DNA from: Neisseria dentiae
Lineage (GTDB): Bacteria > Pseudomonadota > Gammaproteobacteria > Burkholderiales > Neisseriaceae
NCBI RefSeq assembly: GCF_024580525.1
Contig: NZ_JANIKQ010000004.1
Coordinates: 62,001-126,000, forward strand
DNA length: 64,000 nt
Reading direction: 5' to 3'
The notes beneath the pieces are model-generated. The model did no database searches. It was not told where the DNA came from and saw only the letters and a list, made by a program, of their open reading frames with translations. Shown here in pieces: positions 1-10,636 of this stretch; position 1 is the first letter of the stretch, and the number at the start of each line of letters is the position of its first letter. Position numbers and translations under genes: made by a program.

Positions 1-525
1 CGCGCTGCCGCCGCCTTTGCGCCAGTTGAAATCCCAATACACCACGTCGTCGTACGGCGCGGCGGCGCGGTGGCCGCAGTCGTTGATCTGGTTCATGTTT
101 TTCCAGCGCGAAATGCCCAGCGAGCTGGTGAGCACGGGGAAGCCGTGTTCGTGGGCATAAAGGGCGGCGCGCTCGAAACGCATATCGAAACACATGGTGC
201 AGCGGCGGCCGCGTTCGGGGTCCATTTCCATGCCTTTGGCGCGCTCGAACCAGTTATCAACATCGTAATCGGCGTCGATAAAGGGAATATTGTGTTTTTT
301 GGCAAAAGCGATGTTTTCGTTTTTGCGGATTTCGTATTCTTTTTTCGGGTGGATATTGGGGTTGTAGAAGAAAATGGTGTAGTCAATGCCGCTGGCGAGC
401 ATGGCCTCCATCACTTCGCCCGAGCAGGGGGCGCAGCAGGAATGCAGCAGCACTTTTTTGTGGCCGCCCGGCGGGGTGAGCACGGGGCGCTCGATGGGGG
501 TTACTTCGGGTTTGTTGTCGTTCAT
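1..525 (-). CDS. queH: Epoxyqueuosine reductase QueH, C-terminus cut by window edge
   Basis: Reduces epoxyqueuosine to queuosine in tRNA, the last step of queuosine synthesis, in the cytoplasm. Reading on the minus strand from ATG at 523-525, 175 residues are open to the first base of the window. Visible QueH/DUF208 hallmarks are an early CC pair followed by APCSGE (iron-sulfur/metal cysteines), the run [12 protein letters not shown], a [11 protein letters not shown] block holding a second pair of cysteines, and [11 protein letters not shown]. QueH is unrelated to the cobalamin-dependent QueG. No strong Shine-Dalgarno is seen before the ATG. The C-terminal part lies outside the window. Confidence 0.9.
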   Translation of the reverse strand, partial: MNDNKPEVTPIERPVLTPPGGHKKVLLHSCCAPCSGEVMEAMLASGIDYTIFFYNPNIHPKKEYEIRKNENIAFAKKHNIPFIDADYDVDNWFERAKGMEMDPERGRRCTMCFDMRFERAALYAHEHGFPVLTSSLGISRWKNMNQINDCGHRAAAPYDDVVYWDFNWRKGGGSA

Positions 526-545
526 GGTGTGTGGCCGTTGAAAGA

Positions 546-581
546 TTTTCAGACGGCCTCATTAATCTGGCCGTCTGAAAA
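546..581. repeat. Inverted pair of DNA uptake sequences
   Basis: Two oppositely oriented uptake sequences form a 13-bp stem (546-558 with 569-581) around a short loop, followed by A residues. It lies between the divergent starts of queH and holB, so it probably acts for DNA uptake rather than as a terminator of either gene. Confidence 0.75.
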
Positions 582-601
582 AAGGTTTCTCAATTAAGGC
601 G

Positions 602-709
602 TATAGCTAATCCACTTTAAAATAAGTACAAGGCGGCGAGCCGCAGATAGTACAAGTAGTACAGCAAGGCGAGCCAACGCGGTAATTATTTTAAAGTGGG
701 TTGGCTATA
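602..709. repeat. Correia repeat enclosed element (short type)
   Basis: About 108 bp with inverted ends that start TATAGC and finish GCTATA; the 24-bp arms differ at two positions. The core carries the Correia signature of a GCCGCAGA...AGTACA...GCAAGGCGAG series. It lies just upstream of the presumed holB promoter and could influence it. It is a non-autonomous miniature element. Confidence 0.8.
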
Positions 710-740
710 TTTTAGCAGAATCAAGGCCGTCTGAAACCTG

Positions 741-746
741 TATAAT
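741..746 (+). promoter_or_regulatory. Candidate -10 box of holB
   Basis: A perfect TATAAT lies 34 bp before the favoured holB ATG. No good -35 hexamer is present at 16-18 bp spacing (GAATCA is found there), and an uptake sequence occupies the spacer. The assignment is therefore tentative. Confidence 0.4.
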
Positions 747-780
747 GCCTGCTTTTCCAGCCGTTTTTTGCGCTTTTCTT

Positions 781-1758
781 ATGATTTATCCGTGGCACCA
801 AACCCAATGGCGGCAGCTTGCGGAACACCGCAACAACCTGCCCAACGCCTGGCTGTTTACCGGCAGGCAGAACACCGGCAAAACCGCGTTTGCCCGCCAT
901 ACCGCCCAAGCCCTCTTGTGTGAGCAGCCCGGCACGGCTGGCGACCCCTGCGGCGTTTGCCCGTCGTGCCATCTGTTTGCGCAAAACAGCCATCCCGATT
1001 TTTACGAACTCACGTCCGAAATCCCCGACGGCGAAGCGGTGGGGCGCAAGCTGTTGCAGATTAAAATCGACGCCGTGCGCGAGGTGGTCGACAACATCCA
1101 CCTCACTTCCGTGCGCGGCGGGCGGCGTATCGTGCTGGTGCATCCGGCCGAAAGCATGAACCTCCAGGCCACCAACGGCCTTTTGAAAGTGCTGGAAGAG
1201 CCGCCCGAAAACGTGCTGTTTTTGCTGGTTACCCATGCGCGCGACAAACTGCTGCCCACCATCAAAAGCCGCTGCCGCCAAATGGTGCTGCCGCCGCCTT
1301 CGCACGAAGAAGCCTTGCAGTATTTGCGGCAGCAGGAAACAGACGATGCCGAAAACCTGCTGGCCTTTCACGGCGGCGCGCCCCTGTTCGAGCACCAGCC
1401 CGAACTCGACGAACTGCGCGAATCGCTGCTCGAGCTGTTGGCCGCCCCGCGCCTGCTGGCGATACTCGACTATGCCGCCGAGTTCGACAAACACAAACAG
1501 CCGCTGGCCGTTTTTCTCGACTGGCTGCACAAATGGCTGCTCGATGTGGGTTTGGCGCAACAGCATATGCCGCCGCTGTATTACCCGCAACACGCGCAGG
1601 CATCGGCGCAAACGGGCAGGCGCACATCCGGCGCTGCCCTGTTCGCACTGACAGGCCGTCTGAACCGCTTAAGCCCTTACGGATACCACACGCTGAGTGT
1701 TAAAATGCAGATCGAAAGTTTGCTGACCGATTATCTCGAATTCTGGCAAAACAAATAA
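781..1758 (+). CDS. holB: DNA polymerase III delta' subunit HolB
   Basis: Clamp-loader subunit that helps load the beta sliding clamp onto primed DNA. From ATG 781 the protein has 325 residues. It shows a degenerate P-loop GRQNTGKT (28-35), a zinc module with cysteines 47, 57, 60 and 63, the LLKVLEEPP segment (134-142) and the SRC sensor motif (163-165), which is the AAA+ clamp-loader pattern. The frame is open back to an ATG at 745, but MIYPWHQ at 781 is the usual family start and the candidate -10 box overlaps the upstream ATG. pilZ follows after 26 bp, so the two are probably cotranscribed. Confidence 0.93.
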   Translation: MIYPWHQTQWRQLAEHRNNLPNAWLFTGRQNTGKTAFARHTAQALLCEQPGTAGDPCGVCPSCHLFAQNSHPDFYELTSEIPDGEAVGRKLLQIKIDAVREVVDNIHLTSVRGGRRIVLVHPAESMNLQATNGLLKVLEEPPENVLFLLVTHARDKLLPTIKSRCRQMVLPPPSHEEALQYLRQQETDDAENLLAFHGGAPLFEHQPELDELRESLLELLAAPRLLAILDYAAEFDKHKQPLAVFLDWLHKWLLDVGLAQQHMPPLYYPQHAQASAQTGRRTSGAALFALTGRLNRLSPYGYHTLSVKMQIESLLTDYLEFWQNK

Positions 1759-1784
1759 CAACCGAACATTAAAAGGGAAAACCA

Positions 1785-2144
1785 ATGATGAATGCCCCCC
1801 AAGACCTGCCCGGCCGCATGATGGCCCTGCAACTGCGCGAAAAAGCAGCACTCTACAACAGCTATATGCCGTTTCTCGAACACGGCGGCCTGTTCGTGCC
1901 CACCGACGATATTTTTTCGCTGGGCGACGAAGTGCTGCTGGCTTTGGAACTCACCGACCACCCCGGCAAAAAATTCCTGCGCACCAAAGTAGCTTGGATT
2001 AACCCCGCGCGCACGTCGGCCCACCGCCCCAAAGGCGTGGGCTTGGCTTTCGGCAGCGACGAAATCTGCCTGCAAACCAAAATCCTGATCGAAGGCGAAC
2101 TGGGCAGCGCGCTGCGCGGCGACAGGGTAACGTTTACCCTGTAA
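1785..2144 (+). CDS. pilZ: PilZ-domain type IV pilus assembly protein
   Basis: A 119-residue PilZ-domain protein needed for type IV pilus biogenesis in the Neisseria and Pseudomonas families. Features are the LFVPT strand near 40, a central VLLALEL strand, the KVAWINP segment and the GVGLAF motif. The RxxxR and D/NxSxxG residues of cyclic-di-GMP-binding PilZ domains are not evident, as in the pilus-type PilZ that does not bind the nucleotide. An AAAAGGGA ribosome site precedes two consecutive ATGs at 1785 and 1788. It is linked to holB upstream. Confidence 0.9.
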   Translation: MMNAPQDLPGRMMALQLREKAALYNSYMPFLEHGGLFVPTDDIFSLGDEVLLALELTDHPGKKFLRTKVAWINPARTSAHRPKGVGLAFGSDEICLQTKILIEGELGSALRGDRVTFTL

Positions 2145-2170
2145 GCGTAATTGCCGCTTTGCAGGCGTGG

Positions 2171-3615
<1,445 letters not shown>

Positions 3616-3703
3616 TTTCCGCTACGGCGTTGCTGTGTCTTGCTGTACTACCGTACTACCCGCGGCTTGCTGCCTTGCATCGAAAATATGTGAACCCGCT
3701 GTA
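3616..3703. repeat. Decayed Correia-type element
   Basis: The stretch directly after the dapE stop carries the Correia core order (CTACGGCGTTGCTG, CTGTACTACCGTACTACC, GCGGCTTGCTGCCTTG) but has lost clean TATAG ends. It is probably an old, degenerate copy. Confidence 0.55.
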
Positions 3704-3774
3704 AACGGCGGGTTTTATATAGCGGCGCAAATCCGTTATGATGCCGTCTGAAATAACCATATCAACGCCCAGCC

Positions 3775-4515
3775 ATGCCGCAAACCCTGTTTATCGCCGA
3801 TTTGCATCTGTCCGACGACACCCCCGCGCTTAACCGCCTGTTCCTGCAATTTTTGCAGGAACAACAGGGCAGGACGGATGCGCTGTATATACTCGGCGAT
3901 TTGTTTGAAGTGTGGCTGGGCGACGATATTCTCAGCAACATCGCCGTTGAAGCCGCCGCCGCGTTAAAAGCATTCGGCCGCACCGCGCCGGTGTATTTTA
4001 TCTGCGGCAACCGCGATTTTCTGCTCGGCCAAGATTATGCCGGACGGGCGGGGATAACGCTGCTGCCCGACATCCGTGAAATCGAGCTTTACGGCACGCA
4101 TTATTTAATCAGCCACGGCGACGAAATGTGCACCGATGATGTGTCTTACCAACGTTTCCGCCGCATTATCCGCAATCCGTGGCTGCGAAAACTGCTGCTC
4201 GCCCTGCCGCAAAGCCGCCGCCGCAAAATCGCCGCCAAAATCCGCGCCGCCAGCAAAGAGAAAAAACAGGCGATGGGGCATACGCCCGTTTCCGACGTAA
4301 CCGAACAAGGCGTTCAGGCAGCCTTAAACCACCACCCGCAAACCGAGGCGCTTATCCACGGCCACACCCACCGGCCGGCGGAGCACGAACACGGCTTCAA
4401 CGGCCGCACGGTGAAACGCTATGTGCTGCCCGATTGGTACGGCGGCAGCGGCGGCTATCTGAAGGTGTCGCCGGAAGGGGCGGAAACGGTAGCGTTAAAA
4501 ACAGAGGCCGTCTGA
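3775..4515 (+). CDS. lpxH: UDP-2,3-diacylglucosamine diphosphatase LpxH
   Basis: Cleaves UDP-2,3-diacylglucosamine to lipid X in lipid A synthesis, acting peripherally at the inner membrane. The 246 residues show the calcineurin-type metal motifs of LpxH: IADLHLSD with D9 and H11, GDLFE (D42), GNRDF (78-82), SHGDEMCTDD from about 113, and GHTHRPAEH near 200. The start at 3775 gives the usual N-terminus. A DUS hairpin directly overlaps the end. Confidence 0.96.
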   Translation: MPQTLFIADLHLSDDTPALNRLFLQFLQEQQGRTDALYILGDLFEVWLGDDILSNIAVEAAAALKAFGRTAPVYFICGNRDFLLGQDYAGRAGITLLPDIREIELYGTHYLISHGDEMCTDDVSYQRFRRIIRNPWLRKLLLALPQSRRRKIAAKIRAASKEKKQAMGHTPVSDVTEQGVQAALNHHPQTEALIHGHTHRPAEHEHGFNGRTVKRYVLPDWYGGSGGYLKVSPEGAETVALKTEAV

Positions 4516-4537
4516 ATTTCAGATGGCCTCTGTTTTT
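4502..4537 (+). terminator. DUS-hairpin terminator of lpxH
   Basis: CAGAGGCCGTCTGAA pairs with TTCAGATGGCCTCTG and is followed by TTTTT. The stem starts within the last codons of lpxH. One base of the right-hand uptake sequence is changed (A for C), giving a G-T mismatch in the stem. Confidence 0.8.
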
Positions 4538-4556
4538 AATAAAAACTCTTAAGTTT

Positions 4557-5363
4557 TTATCCTGCAACGGCTTTATAAATCATGGTGCACATAATTAAGC
4601 CTACGGTAACAATCAAAACTTTTTTGATAATTTCACCGTTACTGTTAATGGCATGCAAGCTGCCGAAATGATTGCCGACTAAATTGGCAAGAATCATTGG
4701 AATGCCTATTAAAAAAGCCATTTTTCCTGCAAGTAGAAAAGCCACAAATGCACCGATATTAGAAGCAAAATTGAAAATCTTCGAAGTGGCAGATGCTTGT
4801 AATAGGGTTAATTTGTTGATGATAAATAATGCAATGATAAAAATACTTCCTGTTCCAGGGCCGAAAAATCCGTCATAAAAACCTACTATCAGACAAGTGA
4901 TGAAAACAGCAAAAGCAGACTTTTTAATTTCGTTAGATTCACCGCTGTCGGCTTTTGCAAGCAGCTTTCCTTTAAACAGGGTGGCGAAAAGACCTATGGG
5001 CAGAAAAGCTAAAATAATGTAACTAATCACATGTGCAGGAAGCATCAAAATAACTTTTGCGCCGATATATGCGCCAATTAATGCTGAGACAATTCCTACG
5101 GGTATGATTTTCCATACAATAGAGCTACTTTTCATAAAATTTTTAATGGCAGCAAGCGTACCTATTGTGCTGACCAGTTTTTCCTGTGCCAGAGCTACTT
5201 GTGGGGGTAGGCCTACCATTAAGAAAGCGGGAATAAGGATCAACCCGGCTCCTCCGGCGATGGCATCGATATAGCCTGCAACTAAAGAAGCTAACACCAG
5301 CAGGCCTAAACCTATGTAAAAATATTCGGCAATAATGCTACCGTCAACAAAGATAGAATCCAT
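4557..5363 (-). CDS. TSUP-family (TauE/SafE) membrane transporter
   Basis: A 268-residue polytopic inner-membrane protein. The N-terminal half carries the TauE/SafE pattern, with a GYIDAIAGGAG segment near 30-40, LIPAFLMVGLPP and ALAQEKLVSTIGT. The second half repeats the fold with GFYDGFFGPGTGS near 165. Family members export sulfite, sulfoacetate or other small organosulfur or carboxylate compounds; the substrate here is unknown. AAAGGA lies six bases before ATG 5363. It follows the dioxygenase gene by 40 bp on the same strand, so they probably form an operon. Base composition is clearly more AT-rich than in neighbouring genes, suggesting acquisition. Confidence 0.87.
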   Translation of the reverse strand: MDSIFVDGSIIAEYFYIGLGLLVLASLVAGYIDAIAGGAGLILIPAFLMVGLPPQVALAQEKLVSTIGTLAAIKNFMKSSSIVWKIIPVGIVSALIGAYIGAKVILMLPAHVISYIILAFLPIGLFATLFKGKLLAKADSGESNEIKKSAFAVFITCLIVGFYDGFFGPGTGSIFIIALFIINKLTLLQASATSKIFNFASNIGAFVAFLLAGKMAFLIGIPMILANLVGNHFGSLHAINSNGEIIKKVLIVTVGLIMCTMIYKAVAG

Positions 5364-5403
5364 ATAAATCCTTTATGAAATGATTAAGTGAAATAATACA
5401 GGG

Positions 5404-6318
5404 TTATGAAGTTTTAAGATGATGCTTGCAGTCGGGCGTAACCAAACAACAATCGGAAGGCTTTTGGTATAAACCGAATACGCGTAGCAGCCATCGGTCT
5501 TTGCCATTGAAAAGAGGCTGAAATCCATTTCTGGTATGTAGCGTTTTTTGATTGTCAAATGTAACAGCCTGCCCAGGTTGGAGATAAAAAGATTTCCAAA
5601 TAGATTTATCTGTTGAAATCTGTTTGAGCTTGTCTAGTGCACAGATATGCTCAGGGCTGTGTTGAGTAGATAAATTATGATAGTCAAATCTTGAAATATA
5701 TGAGTTATCAGACTCCTGAATCAGTAAAGGTAAGTTACTAGAAGAGTAGTTGCCTTTGAAAGAAGCAGGTCTGTTAACTGAAAATACAGGGTCTTGCAAA
5801 AGCAGTTTTTCTTCGTTGGATAAGAAAGCCAGTATATCGTTTAATAATAAAATGCTGGTTGCCACTCCTTCGTGTTGCCTTAAGCAGAGTAAGGTTAATG
5901 TATCTGGAGAAGGGGTTTTAATCGACTGTTGGAGGTTTTCACTACGAAGTCGTAAATCGGGGTTATCTACATGAGGGTAAAAAGTTTCATTTGAGCCGTA
6001 AGAGCTGATTTGCTTCTCTAAACCTTTTCGAGGCACTACATGGCGAATAAGTTGGCCATCATTTTCACCTTCGTAAACAACAGGATAAAGGTTTAAAGCA
6101 TGCAAATAGGCAAGCAGGGAAATTGAGGTCGTCGGAATATCAGAATTATGAACAAATCCTGTTTCAGTTGGGGTGTCCGGTAAGAAGCTGTCAATTTCTA
6201 TTTGACTGAGTGTAAAGGAATTGGATTTTAAATTATTAAGATCAGCAGAAAATTTTATATGGAAATCATGTTTTATGCTGTGAGCAACAGCTTGCTGGTA
6301 TAAGGTGTTGTTATCCAA
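5404..6318 (-). CDS. TauD/clavaminate-synthase-like Fe(II)/2-oxoglutarate dioxygenase
   Basis: A 304-residue protein that probably hydroxylates a small molecule using iron and 2-oxoglutarate. The iron triad is visible as H116 and D118 (in YPHVDNP) and H261 (in LHTRNG); R279 in RWLLRVFG probably binds 2-oxoglutarate. The segment LTLLCLRQHEGVATS (141-155) resembles the free-amino-acid hydroxylases VioC and AsnO, although those usually have HxE rather than HxD. The start codon is TTG at 6318, preceded by AAGGAG with six bases between, which decides the start. AT-rich, and coupled to a TSUP exporter. Substrate unknown. Confidence 0.82.
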   Translation of the reverse strand: MDNNTLYQQAVAHSIKHDFHIKFSADLNNLKSNSFTLSQIEIDSFLPDTPTETGFVHNSDIPTTSISLLAYLHALNLYPVVYEGENDGQLIRHVVPRKGLEKQISSYGSNETFYPHVDNPDLRLRSENLQQSIKTPSPDTLTLLCLRQHEGVATSILLLNDILAFLSNEEKLLLQDPVFSVNRPASFKGNYSSSNLPLLIQESDNSYISRFDYHNLSTQHSPEHICALDKLKQISTDKSIWKSFYLQPGQAVTFDNQKTLHTRNGFQPLFNGKDRWLLRVFGLYQKPSDCCLVTPDCKHHLKTS

Positions 6319-6634
6319 AAAAGTCTCCTTGAAAAAAATAATGGGATTGAGCTTAACTTTAGTGAGCGTGTTCTTGGAAAAGCAGATTGTCTACAATTTT
6401 ACAAATAAGGTCAATATATATTTTAAATTATTCATCATGTTATGATATTTGATTGGTGAAATATTTTTATTTCTTCCTGCGTTTGCTTGGAATGGTAAAA
6501 ATTTTAAAATATTTATCCACAGAAATTTCTGCTTGGAAAAACCCCATCAAACCCGCAAAAGCGTTTAAAATTACCCCCGTTTCAAACGGCAGGCCGCGCG
6601 CAGGCCGCTTTTTTACGCATACAAAGGAAAATCC
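6319..6634. other. AT-rich divergent intergenic region
   Basis: This 316-bp gap separates the divergent dioxygenase and gcvP genes. On the minus strand TTGACC (complement near 6410) could be a -35 for the dioxygenase operon, but I see no convincing -10 at standard spacing. The gcvP side becomes GC-rich from about 6540. It has no uptake sequence and no repeat family seen elsewhere in the window, which fits the edge of an acquired segment. Confidence 0.4.
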
Positions 6635-9490
6635 ATGAATTTCAACGAATTGTTTGACAACAACGAATTCGCCTCCCGCCACATCAGCTTTAACGACGAA
6701 GCCGCGCTGCTCTCGGCGTTGGGCGAAAAAGATATGACGGGTTTTATCGGCAACACCGTGCCGCAAAGCATCCGTATGTCCGGGGCACTGAATCTGCCCG
6801 AGGCGCTCACCGAAGCCGACGCGTTGGCGAAAATCAAAGCGGTTGCCGCGCGCAATAAAGTGAACAAAAGCTACATCGGGCTGGGCTATTATCCGACCCG
6901 CCTGCCGAACGTGATTCTGCGCAACGTGCTGGAAAACCCCGGCTGGTACACCGCCTACACGCCGTATCAGGCCGAAATCGCACAAGGCCGCTTGCAGGCG
7001 CTGCTCAACTTCCAACAAGTGTGTTTGGATTTGACCGGTTTCGATACCGCCGGCGCGTCGCTGCTCGACGAAGCCACCGCCGCCGCCGAAGCGATGGCGA
7101 TGGCCAAGCGCGTGAGCAAAGTGAAAAGCAACCGTTTCTTTGTGGACGAGCGCGTGTATCCGCAAACGCTGGACGTGATGCAAACCCGCGCCAAATACTT
7201 CGGCTTCGAGCTGGTGGTGGGCGATTTTCAGACGGCCTCGGAAGGCGATTTCTTCGGCGCGCTGTTCCAATACGTCGGCAAAGACGGCGACGTGCTTGAT
7301 TTGCAGGAAGTTATCGGCCGTCTGAAAGAAAAAGGCACGATTGTGGCGGTGGCCGCCGACGTGATGAGCCTGGTGTTGTTGAAGTCTCCTGCCGAACTCG
7401 GCGCGGATATTGCATTGGGCAACACCCAGCGCTTCGGTGTGCCGATGGGCTTCGGCGGTCCGCACGCGGCTTATTTCGCGTTTAAAGACGAATACAAACG
7501 CTCCGCCCCCGGCCGCATCATCGGTGTGTCGAAAGACGCGGCAGGCAAACCCGCGCTGCGCATGGCGCTCTCCACCCGCGAGCAGCACATCCGCCGCGAA
7601 AAAGCCACTTCCAACATCTGCACCGCGCAGGCGCTGCTGGCTAATCTGGCCGGTATGTATGCCGTTTACCACGGCCCCGAAGGCGTGAAGCGCATCGCCA
7701 AACGCATCCACGCGCTGGCCGCCGCGTTCGCCGGATCGCTGAAAGATTCGGACGGCCTCAAAGTGGTGCACGAAGTGTTTTTCGACACCGTGGCGGTGGA
7801 TTGCGGCAGCAAGGCCAAAGCCGACGAAATCTACCGCAACGCCTTAAACGCCGGCTTCAATCTGCGCCGCGTGAACGACAACGTGCTGGCCGCCGCCTTC
7901 CACGAAGAAAGCAGCCGCGAAGATTTGGCCGTGCTGCATATGCTGTTTACCGGCCAGTCCACGCTCACGCTGCCCGCCGAAGCGCCGCAATGCCTGTCTG
8001 AAAACCTGTTGCGCAGCGATGAGATTCTCACCCACGAAGTGTTCAACCGCTACCACACCGAACACGAAATGCTGCGCTACCTGAAAAAACTGGAAGACCG
8101 CGATTTGGCGATGAACCGCAGTATGATTTCGCTGGGCAGCTGCACCATGAAGCTCAACGCCACCGCCGAGATGCTGCCGATTACCTGGCCCGAATTCGCC
8201 AACATCCACCCGTTCGCACCCGCCGAGCAGGTGCAGGGTTATCAGCAACTGTTGCGCGATTTGCAGGAACAGCTCAAAGCCATCACCGGCTTCGACGCGA
8301 TTTCGATTCAGCCCAACTCCGGCGCGCAGGGCGAATACACCGGATTGCTGTCTATCCGCCGCTTCCACGAAGCCAACGGCCAGCCCGACCGCGACGTGTG
8401 CCTGATTCCCCAGTCCGCCCACGGCACCAACCCCGCCACCGCACATATGCTGGGCATGAAAGTGGTGGTGGTGAAAACCGACGAAAAAGGCAACGTCGAT
8501 ATCGAAGATTTGAAAGCCAAAGCCGCCGAGCATCAAGAACATTTGGGCGCGCTGATGATTACCTATCCCTCCACCCACGGCGTGTATGAAGAAGGCATCC
8601 GCGAAATTTGCCAAATCATTCACGACCATGGCGGCCAGGTTTATATGGACGGCGCCAACATGAACGCCCAAATCGGCATCATGCAGCCCGCCGAAGTAGG
8701 CGCCGACGTGCTGCACATGAACCTGCACAAAACCTTCTGCATCCCGCACGGCGGCGGCGGCCCCGGCATGGGCCCCATCGGCCTGAAAGCCCACCTTGCC
8801 CCGTTTGCACCCAGCCACGCGGTAACACCCGTCGAAGGCGCAACCGAGGGCATGAGCGCCGTTTCCGCCGCACCCTACGGCTCGGCCAGCATTCTGCCGA
8901 TTACCTGGATGTACATCACCCTGATGGGCAAACAGGGCATGGAGCAGGCCACCCAATGGGCGCTGTTGAACGCCAACTATGTAGCGAAAAAACTGGGTGA
9001 GGATTACCCGATTCTCTACACCGGCAAAAACGGCCGCGTGGCGCACGAGTGCATCGTCGATTTGCGCCCGCTGAAAGCCGAGAGCGGCATCACCGAAACC
9101 GATATCGCCAAACGCCTGATGGACTACGGCTTCCACGCCCCCACCGTGTCGTTCCCCGTACCCGGCACGCTGATGATCGAGCCGACCGAGAGTGAGAGCA
9201 AGGCCGAACTCGACCGCTTCATCGCCGCCCTGAAAGCCATCAAGCAGGAAGTGCTGAAAGTGCAGAACGGCGAATGGCCGAAAGACGACAACCCGCTGGC
9301 GAACGCGCCGCACACCGCCGCCGACGTGGCCGGCGAATGGAATCGCGCCTACAGCCGCGAAACCGCCGTGTTCCCGCTGCCCTATGTGCGCGAACACAAG
9401 TTCTGGCCGAGCGTCAACCGCGTGGATGATGTGTTCGGCGACAAGAATCTGGTTTGCTCCTGCCCGCCGCTGGAAGCGTATGAAGATTAA
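6635..9490 (+). CDS. gcvP: Glycine dehydrogenase (decarboxylating), GcvP
   Basis: P-protein of the glycine cleavage system: a PLP enzyme that decarboxylates glycine and passes the aminomethyl group to lipoylated GcvH. The 951 residues match the fused single-chain form. The PLP lysine is K699 in HMNLHKTF, followed by a glycine-rich GGGGPGMGP. The N-terminal half includes [11 protein letters not shown] and [10 protein letters not shown]. The ATG at 6635 has AAAGGAAA eight bases upstream. The other gcv genes are not adjacent. An uptake-sequence hairpin follows. Confidence 0.97.
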   Translation: MNFNELFDNNEFASRHISFNDEAALLSALGEKDMTGFIGNTVPQSIRMSGALNLPEALTEADALAKIKAVAARNKVNKSYIGLGYYPTRLPNVILRNVLENPGWYTAYTPYQAEIAQGRLQALLNFQQVCLDLTGFDTAGASLLDEATAAAEAMAMAKRVSKVKSNRFFVDERVYPQTLDVMQTRAKYFGFELVVGDFQTASEGDFFGALFQYVGKDGDVLDLQEVIGRLKEKGTIVAVAADVMSLVLLKSPAELGADIALGNTQRFGVPMGFGGPHAAYFAFKDEYKRSAPGRIIGVSKDAAGKPALRMALSTREQHIRREKATSNICTAQALLANLAGMYAVYHGPEGVKRIAKRIHALAAAFAGSLKDSDGLKVVHEVFFDTVAVDCGSKAKADEIYRNALNAGFNLRRVNDNVLAAAFHEESSREDLAVLHMLFTGQSTLTLPAEAPQCLSENLLRSDEILTHEVFNRYHTEHEMLRYLKKLEDRDLAMNRSMISLGSCTMKLNATAEMLPITWPEFANIHPFAPAEQVQGYQQLLRDLQEQLKAITGFDAISIQPNSGAQGEYTGLLSIRRFHEANGQPDRDVCLIPQSAHGTNPATAHMLGMKVVVVKTDEKGNVDIEDLKAKAAEHQEHLGALMITYPSTHGVYEEGIREICQIIHDHGGQVYMDGANMNAQIGIMQPAEVGADVLHMNLHKTFCIPHGGGGPGMGPIGLKAHLAPFAPSHAVTPVEGATEGMSAVSAAPYGSASILPITWMYITLMGKQGMEQATQWALLNANYVAKKLGEDYPILYTGKNGRVAHECIVDLRPLKAESGITETDIAKRLMDYGFHAPTVSFPVPGTLMIEPTESESKAELDRFIAALKAIKQEVLKVQNGEWPKDDNPLANAPHTAADVAGEWNRAYSRETAVFPLPYVREHKFWPSVNRVDDVFGDKNLVCSCPPLEAYED

Positions 9491-9510
9491 TCCGGCTTGA
9501 GCGGATGTAT

Positions 9511-9544
9511 GAGGCCGTCTGAAAAAAACATTTCAGACGGCCTC
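9511..9544 (+). terminator. DUS-hairpin terminator of gcvP
   Basis: Inverted AG-DUS pair GAGGCCGTCTGAAA/TTTCAGACGGCCTC, 21 bp after the gcvP stop. Its complement could also serve transcripts leaving rluC from the other side. Confidence 0.7.
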
Positions 9545-9625
9545 GGTATTTTGTAAAAGCTTATGGCCAATAAAATTACAAACAGCCCTGTCCGTCAAGC
9601 CCGGGTATGACGTGCGTACTTTTGC

Positions 9626-10636
9626 TTAAGTCGGTTGGCTGTCTAAAACAGAAGCATCACCACTTTGACTTTCCAATACCAACAAAAACTGTGCCAAATC
9701 CTGCGGCAGCGCCGCCTTCAGGTGCAGCGGCTCGCCCGTGAGCGGGTGGTTCAGGTGCAGCTCGGCCGCGTGCAGAAACATCCGTTTCAGGCCGAGTTTT
9801 TGCAGGCGTTTGTTGGCCTGATAGTCGCCGTAGCGTTCGTCGCCGGCAATCGGGCAGCCTTGCGACTGCATGTGCACCCTGATTTGGTGGGTGCGGCCGG
9901 TTTTCAGTGTGGCTTCCGTTAAGGTTAAATCCGACAGGCCGACGCTGTGCAGAAGGCCGTCTGAAAAACGGTTTAACACCCGCAAAACGGTGTGCGCCGC
10001 TTGGCCGTCCTCACTCACGCGCACCATTTTTTCGCCCTGCGCGCCGGTGTATTTGAAAAGCGGCAGCTTCACATGAACGCGGTTTTCTTGCAGACGGCCC
10101 ACCCCCAGCGCCAGATAGATTTTTTTCGGGTGGTCGTTGCGGATGGCTTCGTGCAGCTTCACCAGCGCGCTGCGTTTTTTGGCAACCATCAACAGGCCGC
10201 TGGTGTCTTTGTCGAGGCGGTGGACGAGTTCGAGATATTTGGCTTCGGGGCGGGCGCGGCGGATTTGCTCGATAACGCCGAAGCTCACGCCGCTGCCGCC
10301 GTGCACCGCCGTGCCGGCGGGTTTGTTGATAACCAGCATGGCGTCGTCTTCATACACAATCTCAAATTCGCGCGCGGGCGCGGCGTTTTTTTCAGACGGC
10401 CGCTGCTTTTCGGCCGTGCGCACGGGCGGAATGCGCACCACGTCGCCCTCGTTCAAACGGTCGGTCGGCTTGGCGCGCTTTTTGTTCAGGCGCACTTCGC
10501 CCGCGCGGATAATGCGGTGGATATGGCTCTTGGGCACGCCCTTGAGGATTTTGATTAAGAAGTTATCGAGCCGCGCGCCGGCATCGGCTTCGGTGATGCT
10601 GATGTGGTTAACCAAGTCTTTGCTAATTGCAGGCAT
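9626..10636 (-). CDS. rluC: 23S rRNA pseudouridine synthase RluC
   Basis: Isomerises uridines 955, 2504 and 2580 (E. coli numbering) of 23S rRNA. The 336 residues comprise an S4 RNA-binding domain (about 20-70) and an RluA-type catalytic domain with HRLDKDTSG, where D142 is the catalytic aspartate. The divergent placement next to rne is the arrangement known in E. coli and supports RluC rather than RluA or RluD. ATG 10636 starts with MPAISKDL. An uptake sequence lies inside the coding region near 9955. Confidence 0.93.
   Translation of the reverse strand: MPAISKDLVNHISITEADAGARLDNFLIKILKGVPKSHIHRIIRAGEVRLNKKRAKPTDRLNEGDVVRIPPVRTAEKQRPSEKNAAPAREFEIVYEDDAMLVINKPAGTAVHGGSGVSFGVIEQIRRARPEAKYLELVHRLDKDTSGLLMVAKKRSALVKLHEAIRNDHPKKIYLALGVGRLQENRVHVKLPLFKYTGAQGEKMVRVSEDGQAAHTVLRVLNRFSDGLLHSVGLSDLTLTEATLKTGRTHQIRVHMQSQGCPIAGDERYGDYQANKRLQKLGLKRMFLHAAELHLNHPLTGEPLHLKAALPQDLAQFLLVLESQSGDASVLDSQPT

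Noticed and set aside
70-597. 175-codon plus-strand frame at the left edge
   Set aside because: The minus strand encodes QueH across the same bases with clear cysteine motifs.
7844-9397. 517-codon open frame antisense to gcvP, and many similar long frames opposite real genes
   Set aside because: GC-rich, codon-biased sequence leaves long open antisense frames; these give His/Gln/Arg-rich translations without recognisable domains, while the opposite strand encodes clear enzymes.
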